Origin: Melioribacter roseus
GTDB lineage: Bacteria; Bacteroidota; Ignavibacteria; Ignavibacteriales; Melioribacteraceae
NCBI GenBank assembly: GCA_020724325.1
Contig: DYHC01000173.1
Span: 1-5,098 of the forward strand
DNA: 5,098 nucleotides
Direction: 5' to 3'
Position 1 is the stretch's first letter. Every line of letters starts with the position of its first letter. Of the stretch, positions 1 to 5,098 are shown piece by piece. The notes under the pieces are model-generated. The model worked only from the letters and a program-made list of their open reading frames with translations. It was not told where the DNA came from and did no database searches. The position numbers and the translations under genes were made by a program.

Positions 1-987
1 ATTCCGTTAGGCGGAGGAAAAGGAGGGGTAATTTGCGACCCTCATCATTTAAGTATGCAGGAACAAGAGCATATTTGCCGCGGTTACGTACGGCAATTGG
101 CAAAGAACGTCGGACCGTTAATTGACGTTCCTGCTCCAGATGTTATGACTAACGCGCAGCATATGTTATGGATGCTTGATGAATTCGAAGCTATAAGCGG
201 TGAAAAATATCCCGGGTTTATTACTGGTAAACCTGTTGGTATGGGCGGTTCTCTTGGCAGAACTGAAGCTACCGGTTACGGTGTTATTTTTACTGTTAGA
301 GAAGCTCTAAAAGAATTAGGAATTAGACCTGAAGATACAACTGCAGCTATTCAAGGTTTTGGTAATGTTGCTCAGTATGCTATCGAACTCTATGTTAAAT
401 TAGGCGGTAAAGTTATTTGTGTTTCCAGCTGGGATCAGGGCGATCAATGTTCTTATACATTCAGAAGAAAAACCGGTGTTGACCTTCAAGAGCTGCTTAA
501 AATTACCGATAAGTTTGGCGGAATTGATAAAGTGAAAGCTAAAGAACTTGGTTATGAAGTGCTTGATGGCGAAGCATGGATTGAACAAGACGTTGATATT
601 CTTCTGCCATGTGCACTGGAAAACCAGGTAAGAGCCGATAACGTTAACAAAATTTCCAAACGTGTTAAGATTATTGCTGAAGGGGCTAATGGTCCTACTA
701 CTCCTGAAGCAGATAAAGTTATTCATGAAAGAAGAATTTTTGCAATACCGGATTTCCTTGCAAACGCCGGTGGAGTTACATGCAGCTACTTTGAACAGGT
801 TCAATGTAACATGAATTATTACTGGGAACGAGACGAAGTTCTTAGCAAACTGGATGTTAAGATGACATCTGCTTATCTTGCTGTTAGTGAACTTGCAAGA
901 AAGAGAAACCTTTACATGAGAGATGCGGCTTATGTTATTTCGGTAAACCGCGTTGCTCAGGCTTGTAAAGACAGAGGTTGGGTTTAG
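1..987 (+). CDS. gdhA: Glutamate dehydrogenase (Glu/Leu/Phe/Val dehydrogenase family), 5'-truncated by window edge
   Basis: This enzyme interconverts glutamate with 2-oxoglutarate plus ammonia using NAD(P), in the cytoplasm, and links carbon and nitrogen metabolism. The reading frame is open from base 1 and gives 328 residues. The family is usually about 410-450 residues, so roughly 90-100 N-terminal residues lie upstream. Fragment residues 2-9 are PLGGGKGG, the glycine-rich motif with the substrate-binding lysine (K7). VPAPDV follows, with the catalytic aspartate at D47, and then the typical ITGKPVGMGGSLGR stretch. The Rossmann dinucleotide site is GFGNVA at 119-124. GANGPTTPEAD is at 228-238, and LANAGGVT (253-260) is followed by the conserved serine S262 and YFEQVQ. 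The segment after the second Rossmann strand (VSSWDQGDQCSYTF) is longer and more polar than in the common short form, so NAD versus NADP preference cannot be read safely. An ATG at base 55 is an internal methionine and not the start. The gene ends 45 bases before a strong terminator. The family call is firm; the exact symbol is by convention. Confidence 0.96.
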   Translation: MPLGGGKGGVICDPHHLSMQEQEHICRGYVRQLAKNVGPLIDVPAPDVMTNAQHMLWMLDEFEAISGEKYPGFITGKPVGMGGSLGRTEATGYGVIFTVREALKELGIRPEDTTAAIQGFGNVAQYAIELYVKLGGKVICVSSWDQGDQCSYTFRRKTGVDLQELLKITDKFGGIDKVKAKELGYEVLDGEAWIEQDVDILLPCALENQVRADNVNKISKRVKIIAEGANGPTTPEADKVIHERRIFAIPDFLANAGGVTCSYFEQVQCNMNYYWERDEVLSKLDVKMTSAYLAVSELARKRNLYMRDAAYVISVNRVAQACKDRGWV

Positions 988-998
988 TTAACAGTTTC

Positions 999-1028
999 TT
1001 TGAAAATTAAGTCAGTTCTTTTATTTTG
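999..1028 (+). promoter_or_regulatory. Candidate promoter for the PPDK_N gene pair
   Basis: TTTG at 999-1002 and TATTTTG at 1022-1028 are separated by 19 bases. This resembles the Bacteroidota promoter form (TTTG, about 19-21 bases, TAnnTTTG), with one base missing in the second box. The same bases also read as a sigma-70-like pair: TTGAAA (1000-1005), a 16-base spacer and TATTTT (1022-1027). It is the only plausible promoter between the glutamate dehydrogenase stop and the next start codon. The implied transcript start, near 1034-1036, would lie inside the left arm of the terminator hairpin. AT-rich DNA gives such matches by chance, so this is only a candidate. Confidence 0.3.
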
Positions 1029-1031
1029 CAG

Positions 1032-1066
1032 CCGGAAGTTGAATTATCAATTTCCGGTTTTTTTTT
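1032..1066 (+). terminator. Intrinsic (Rho-independent) terminator of the glutamate dehydrogenase gene
   Basis: An 11-base-pair stem is formed by CCGGAAGTTGA (1032-1042) and TCAATTTCCGG (1047-1057). It has a four-base ATTA loop and a single G-U pair, and is followed directly by nine T residues (1058-1066). The GC pairs are at the base of the stem, next to the T tract, as in classical terminators. It lies 45 bases after the glutamate dehydrogenase stop codon and only 11 bases before the start codon of the next gene. It therefore separates the two transcription units while leaving almost no room for a downstream promoter. Confidence 0.9.
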
Positions 1067-1068
1067 GC

Positions 1069-1072
1069 AGGA
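1069..1072 (+). promoter_or_regulatory. Ribosome binding site that fixes a TTG start
   Basis: AGGA lies five bases before TTG at 1078. The frame is open back to before base 1000, with two other TTG codons at 1000 and 1039. Those lie upstream of or inside the terminator hairpin and have no Shine-Dalgarno sequence. There is no in-frame ATG until well inside the conserved domain. The site therefore supports 1078 as the translation start. Confidence 0.65.
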
Positions 1073-1077
1073 ACAAT

Positions 1078-2820
1078 TTGAACTACGTCAATAAAAATAT
1101 TTCACTTCCACAATTCAACAGAGATTTTTTTGAATCGGAAGAAACCTTTTCATGGATTGGCAGCGGTTCATTTGGCGGTAAAGCGAGCGGTTTAGCATTT
1201 ATTAAACAAATAATTGATGAAAATATCAAACAGGATGAATTTCCCTATACTGTTGTATCCATTCCCAAAATGGTTGTTCTAAGGACTTCTATTTTTGATT
1301 CATTCATAGAAAGGAATAATCTTTTCCAATTTGCTTTAAGTGAAAAATCAGATTTCAAAATTGTTAATGAATTTTTAAAAGCCGATCTGCCGGTTGAAAT
1401 TTTAGGAGACCTTAGAACATTAATTGAAAAAGTAAAAGTGCCGCTGGCTGTCAGATCATCAAGTATGCTGGAAGATGCAAAGTATGAACCATTTGCCGGT
1501 ATTTATGCTACTAAAATGATTCCCAATAATCAGCCGAGTATCGATACCCGGTTTACTAAACTTGTTGAAGCAATAAAATTTGTTTATGCATCTACGTTCT
1601 TTAAACATTCCAAAGATTATTTCGAAGTATCAAGCCATTCTATTAACGAAGAAAAAATGGCGGTAATTATTCAGGAAGTTGTTGGGCAGAAGAGAAATCT
1701 AAGATACTATCCTCACTTTTCTGGCGTTGCTAAGTCGTTCAATTATTATCCTTCCGGTAAATCGAAACCCGAACAGGGTGTTATAAACCTTGCGCTTGGT
1801 TTAGGCAAAACTATTGTTGACGGCGGAATTGTATGGTCTTATTGTCCCGCTTATCCAAAATCCCCTCCGCCATTTGGAGACCCTAAAGATATGCTTAATA
1901 CAACTCAAACTACTTTCTGGACTGTTAATATGAATCCCGTTGTGGATTATGACCCAACAAAAGAGACTGAATTTTTATCGCTTAACAATTTGCAAGATGC
2001 TGATTATGATAATACATTAATTCATATTGCTTCCACATACGATTCACGATCAAATAAAATAGTTATGGGCGTTGGTGCTGATGGACCAAGAGTAATAAAT
2101 TTTATGCCGCTCTTACATATCAACGAATTTGGTTTTAATGATCTGGTAAAAAAACTTATGAAGGTTTCATCAGATGCTCTGGAAAATCCAGTTGAAATTG
2201 AATTTGCTGTAACAATACAAAAAGAAACCAATAAACTGCACTTCGGTTTTTTGCAGGTTCGCCCCATGGCAGTTTCTTCTGAAGAAGTTGAAATAGAAGA
2301 ATCTGAATTGGAGAGTGATAATAACTTAATTGCTTCTAACAGAGTAATGGGTAATGGTATTATAGAAAATATTTTAGATGTTGTTTTTGTGAATCCCGAT
2401 CGGTTTGATAAAAAGTATACTCAAAAAATTGCACAGGAAATAGATTCAATAAATAAAGAACTGGTTAGAGAAAAACGTCCTTATCTGTTAATAGGATTCG
2501 GAAGATGGGGATCGTCTGACCCATGGCTCGGTATTCCAATTGACTGGAGCCAGATAGCCGGCGCCAGAGTGATTGTTGAATCGACTTTATTTGGTATTAA
2601 TGTGGAGCTTAGTCAGGGCTCACACTTTTTCCATAACTTGTCCAGTTTTAAAGTTTGTTATTTTTCAATAACTTTTGACGGAAAGTTTGCTATTGATTGG
2701 GATTGGCTAAATAAACAAACATTGGTTAATGAAACAGAATTTGTAAAGCATGTTCAACTTAATAACCCTCTTAAAATAAAAGTTGATGGACGAAAGGGAA
2801 TAGGAGTAATTAGAAAATGA
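1078..2820 (+). CDS. PEP/pyruvate-binding (PPDK_N ATP-grasp) domain protein, short form, function unknown
   Basis: The product is 580 residues with a TTG start and no signal peptide or membrane segment, so it is probably cytoplasmic. Residues about 28-400 form the ATP-grasp nucleotide-binding domain of pyruvate phosphate dikinase/PEP synthase. It has GGKASG with K35, AVRSSSMLED with R126, QEVVG at 199-203, GLGKTIVDGG at 241-250, VEIEF with E373 and E375, and LQVRP with Q393 and R395. These positions correspond to the known ATP ligands of PPDK (Lys22, Arg92, Asp321, Glu323, Gln335, Arg337), with Asp321 replaced by Glu. After an acidic linker (about 399-413) comes a C-terminal domain with SNRVMGNG (420-427), IGFGRWGSSDPWLG (472-485) and SQGSHFFHN (512-520). 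I recognise this domain from similar uncharacterised proteins but know no function for it. No phosphohistidine swivelling domain (the TSHAA-type motif of PEP synthase) and no PEP-binding barrel are present, so PEP synthase or PPDK activity is unlikely. The stop codon overlaps the start of the next gene, a paralogue. Confidence 0.88.
   Translation: MNYVNKNISLPQFNRDFFESEETFSWIGSGSFGGKASGLAFIKQIIDENIKQDEFPYTVVSIPKMVVLRTSIFDSFIERNNLFQFALSEKSDFKIVNEFLKADLPVEILGDLRTLIEKVKVPLAVRSSSMLEDAKYEPFAGIYATKMIPNNQPSIDTRFTKLVEAIKFVYASTFFKHSKDYFEVSSHSINEEKMAVIIQEVVGQKRNLRYYPHFSGVAKSFNYYPSGKSKPEQGVINLALGLGKTIVDGGIVWSYCPAYPKSPPPFGDPKDMLNTTQTTFWTVNMNPVVDYDPTKETEFLSLNNLQDADYDNTLIHIASTYDSRSNKIVMGVGADGPRVINFMPLLHINEFGFNDLVKKLMKVSSDALENPVEIEFAVTIQKETNKLHFGFLQVRPMAVSSEEVEIEESELESDNNLIASNRVMGNGIIENILDVVFVNPDRFDKKYTQKIAQEIDSINKELVREKRPYLLIGFGRWGSSDPWLGIPIDWSQIAGARVIVESTLFGINVELSQGSHFFHNLSSFKVCYFSITFDGKFAIDWDWLNKQTLVNETEFVKHVQLNNPLKIKVDGRKGIGVIRK
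2802..2806 (+). promoter_or_regulatory. Ribosome binding site of the GAF-PPDK_N gene, inside the upstream gene
   Basis: AGGAG lies ten bases before the ATG at 2817 and within the last codons of the preceding gene. With the ATGA overlap of stop and start, it supports translational coupling of the two paralogues. Confidence 0.75.
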
Positions 2821-5098
2821 TTAGAGAACAGAAACCAATAGATCATCTGGTATTAGAACTTCAGGAAAGAGCAAAAGAACTTAATTGCTTATACACAATT
2901 GAAGACAGCTTAAACCGATCCGATATTTCTCTGCGTCAAGCATTTCATACAGTTATTAATGCTATTCCTCAGGCATGGCAATTCCCTCATGTTACAAAAG
3001 CAAAATTGATCTACGGTGATATTGTTTATCAAACCAGCGATTTCGAGGAAACCAGATGGCAGCTTACTTCAGATATTATTGTTCAGGAACAGAATGTCGG
3101 TTCTATTTCAGTTTTCTATCTGGAAGAGATGCCTACAGCCAATTTAGGACCATTTCTAAAAGAAGAAAAGAAATTACTAGATACAATTGCAGAAAGGTTA
3201 GGTCATTTTATACTTCATCAGAAACTGAAAACTGTCTTTAATGAGTTCAAAGCTGCTAGAGAATCTGTTCAAGGCAAAGCAAAAGGAGAGTGGCGAATAG
3301 TTCTAGATATGATCCGTAAAACAGATCCTAATCTTTTTATAAGTCTTATGAGAAAGATGCTTCATCTTTTATGCTGGAAAGGCGTTGAAGAAGCGGAAAT
3401 GTTAATGAAACATACAAGCATTGCAAGACGTGCAGGTGAAGAAGATTCTGCTGCGGACGATAATAAACCTTTGAAAGTGAAAAAGATTCTTAATTATGAT
3501 CAATACGTTGAAACAATTCAAAGATTGGCTGATGAAAATTTGCCAGATGATGTAATATTAAGCAGAATTCAAAAATGGATTCAGGAAGATAAATCGAGCT
3601 CGCTTATTAAAGTAGTTGAAAGTCAGGATACATCTCTTGCAGAAATTGCAGATGCAATTAGAAAGTATTACCACATGGCTCCTGAAAAGTTTGAACTTCC
3701 TCCTTCAACAATAAAAGGTTTGCGGGTTTCGCTTTTAAGAAGATTTTTTACCGAACAGCTTGAATATATAAGCATTGCAAAAGAATATGTTAAACTTACC
3801 GATTTTTACAAGCTGATTGATAAAATGATTTTTCCTCCGGGTAGTCATGGAAAATTGGGAGGCAAGAGCGCCGGAATTTTTTTGGCGTATCATATACTGC
3901 AGAAAGAAAGTGAACAGAATGAATTACTGAGAGATATAAAAACTCCTAAATCATGGTTCATTACTTCTGACGGCATCCTCTATTTCATGCAGTATAATAA
4001 TCTTGAGGAAGTGTTCGAACAGAAATACAAGGAAGTTGATGAAATCAGAATTGAATATCCGCACATTGTTCAGTTATTTAAAAATTCTGAATTCCCGCCG
4101 GATATATTGAAAGGATTATCCGTTGCACTCGATGATCTGGGCGAAAATCCTCTTGTAGTAAGAAGTTCCAGCTTACTCGAAGATCAAATGGGCTCTGCTT
4201 TTTCCGGAAAATATAAAAGTCTGTTCCTTGCTAACCAGGGTACTAAGCCGCAGCGCTTATCTGCATTGATGGATGCTATCGCAGAAGTGTATGCTTCTAC
4301 ATTCAGCCCGGATCCAATTGAATATAGAGCCGAACGGGGACTACTCGACTTCCACGAAGAAATGGGTGTTATGATTCAGGAAGTTGTTGGTGAAAAAGTG
4401 GGCGATTATTTTATACCTGCTTTTGCAGGTGTTGCATTCAGCAACAATGAATTCCGTTGGTCGCCCCGAATTAAAAGGGAAGACGGTCTTGTTAGAATTG
4501 TTGCCGGACTTGGAACTAGAGCAGTTGACCGGTTGAGCGATGATTATCCGGTACTCGTTTCCCCCGGTCAACCAAAGTTGAAAATTAATATCTCTCCCGA
4601 AGAACTGATCCATTATTCTCCCAAAAAGATTGACGTGATTAATTTAAAGACCAACGAATTCGAGACAATTGCGATAAGTAAACTTATCAAAGAATGCGGC
4701 AATAAATATCCTGCTTTCGGAAATGTTTTCTCGGTGATGCAAGGTAATATGATCCGGCAGCCAATGAAATACGAAATTGAAGATGCAAATACTGAATATA
4801 TTGTTACGTTTGATGGACTAATAAATAAAACAGACTTCCTTAAAAAAGTTGATACCATACTTAAAGTTCTTCAGTTAAGGATGAAGACACCGGTTGATAT
4901 TGAATTTGTTAGCAACGGTGTGGATTTTTACTTGTTGCAGTGCCGTCCTCAAAGCTATCATGGCGAAATAACAGCAGATAATATTCCAAAAGATCTTCCT
5001 TATGAAAAAGTGTTGTTTACTGCTAACCGTCATATTTCAAACGGTAAAGTTCCTGAAATCACTCATGTTGTTTATGTTGGCCCTCAAAAATACACTGA
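2817..5098 (+). CDS. GAF-like sensor domain fused to PPDK_N ATP-grasp domain, 3' end beyond the window
   Basis: The frame stays open from ATG 2817 to the window edge, giving 760 codons; the last TGA is out of frame. Residues about 8-137 form a GAF-like sensory domain. It opens with LQERAKELNCLY and contains IPQAWQFP and GPFLKEEKKLLDTIAERLG, a style common as the input module of sensor kinases. Residues about 140-340 are mostly helical, include WRIVLDMIRKTDP (159-171) and an acidic linker (207-217), and match no family I can name. The PPDK_N ATP-grasp domain starts at about 342. It has GGKSAG with K350, VVRSSSLLED with R449, QEVVG from 521, GLGTRAVDR at 564-572, VDIEF with D694 and E696, and LLQCRP with Q708 and R710. 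TANRHISNG (735-743) matches SNRVMGNG of the upstream paralogue, so a C-terminal domain like that one should continue off the edge, for a total of about 900 residues. No H-box or histidine kinase ATPase domain is seen. The protein is probably cytoplasmic, co-transcribed and coupled with the upstream gene. The ligand and the reaction are unknown. Confidence 0.88.
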   Translation, partial: MIREQKPIDHLVLELQERAKELNCLYTIEDSLNRSDISLRQAFHTVINAIPQAWQFPHVTKAKLIYGDIVYQTSDFEETRWQLTSDIIVQEQNVGSISVFYLEEMPTANLGPFLKEEKKLLDTIAERLGHFILHQKLKTVFNEFKAARESVQGKAKGEWRIVLDMIRKTDPNLFISLMRKMLHLLCWKGVEEAEMLMKHTSIARRAGEEDSAADDNKPLKVKKILNYDQYVETIQRLADENLPDDVILSRIQKWIQEDKSSSLIKVVESQDTSLAEIADAIRKYYHMAPEKFELPPSTIKGLRVSLLRRFFTEQLEYISIAKEYVKLTDFYKLIDKMIFPPGSHGKLGGKSAGIFLAYHILQKESEQNELLRDIKTPKSWFITSDGILYFMQYNNLEEVFEQKYKEVDEIRIEYPHIVQLFKNSEFPPDILKGLSVALDDLGENPLVVRSSSLLEDQMGSAFSGKYKSLFLANQGTKPQRLSALMDAIAEVYASTFSPDPIEYRAERGLLDFHEEMGVMIQEVVGEKVGDYFIPAFAGVAFSNNEFRWSPRIKREDGLVRIVAGLGTRAVDRLSDDYPVLVSPGQPKLKINISPEELIHYSPKKIDVINLKTNEFETIAISKLIKECGNKYPAFGNVFSVMQGNMIRQPMKYEIEDANTEYIVTFDGLINKTDFLKKVDTILKVLQLRMKTPVDIEFVSNGVDFYLLQCRPQSYHGEITADNIPKDLPYEKVLFTANRHISNGKVPEITHVVYVGPQKYT

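Noticed and set aside
400..804. Minus-strand open frame of 134 codons opposite the glutamate dehydrogenase gene
   Set aside because: It lies wholly inside a well-conserved gene on the other strand, its product has no recognisable motif, and it has the Phe/Asn/Ser-rich composition expected of an antisense shadow.
2022..2267. Minus-strand open frame of 81 codons opposite the short PPDK_N gene
   Set aside because: It is antisense to the conserved ATP-grasp core and has no motif; it is a shadow.
2790..2830. A frameshift splitting one long gene into two
   Set aside because: Each side of the overlap has its own complete ATP-grasp core. The downstream gene has a proper Shine-Dalgarno sequence and ATG, so the ATGA overlap is ordinary coupling.
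2817..3230. Sensor histidine kinase
   Set aside because: The N-terminal domain resembles the input module of such kinases, but no H-box, N, G1 or G2 motif follows in the visible 760 codons.
3056..3241. Plus-strand open frame of 61 codons
   Set aside because: It is in a different frame inside the GAF-like domain of the long PPDK_N gene. Its Cys/Tyr/Arg-rich product has no motif.
4341..4858. Two adjoining minus-strand open frames (90 and 81 codons)
   Set aside because: Both are opposite the conserved PPDK_N core of the long gene, and their products look like antisense translation of it.
1078..5098. PEP synthase or pyruvate phosphate dikinase
   Set aside because: Only the ATP-grasp domain is present. 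The phosphohistidine domain is absent where it should follow LQxRP, and no TIM-barrel sequence is seen.
5096..5098. TGA at the last three bases as the stop of the long PPDK_N gene
   Set aside because: It is out of frame: codons in this gene begin at positions divisible by three, and the last full codon ends at 5096. The expected C-terminal domain is also still missing.

Overview
The window is 5098 bases of AT-rich bacterial DNA with almost all coding capacity on the + strand. Codon use, the Shine-Dalgarno sites and the protein families fit a member of the Bacteroidota/Ignavibacteriota/Chlorobi group. That placement is an inference from protein style, because there is no rRNA or other marker gene here. 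No mobile element, CRISPR array, tRNA or rRNA was seen, and no intergenic stretch exceeds 300 bases.

Layout: (1) Bases 1-987 are the C-terminal three quarters of a glutamate dehydrogenase (Glu/Leu/Phe/Val dehydrogenase family) that begins upstream of the window. (2) Bases 988-1077 are a compact intergenic region. It holds a strong intrinsic terminator (1032-1066), a possible promoter whose predicted start point falls inside the terminator hairpin, and an AGGA ribosome binding site. (3) Bases 1078-2820 encode a 580-residue protein with the ATP-grasp nucleotide-binding domain of pyruvate phosphate dikinase/PEP synthase (PPDK_N), followed by a C-terminal domain of unknown function. (4) Bases 2817-5098 hold a second, larger protein with the same PPDK_N core, preceded by a GAF-like sensory domain and a helical linker. 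It overlaps the previous gene by 4 bases (ATGA) and is cut by the right edge of the window, so it is open for 760 codons.

The most interesting content is the translationally coupled pair of paralogous PPDK_N proteins. Both keep the ATP-binding residues of PPDK. Neither visible sequence has the phosphohistidine swivelling domain or the PEP/pyruvate TIM barrel needed for PEP synthase or PPDK catalysis. One copy carries a sensor-like domain and the other is a minimal version. A plausible but unproven reading is a two-component ATP-dependent signalling or modifying complex, perhaps a heteromer. The preceding glutamate dehydrogenase appears to be a separate transcription unit that ends at the terminator.
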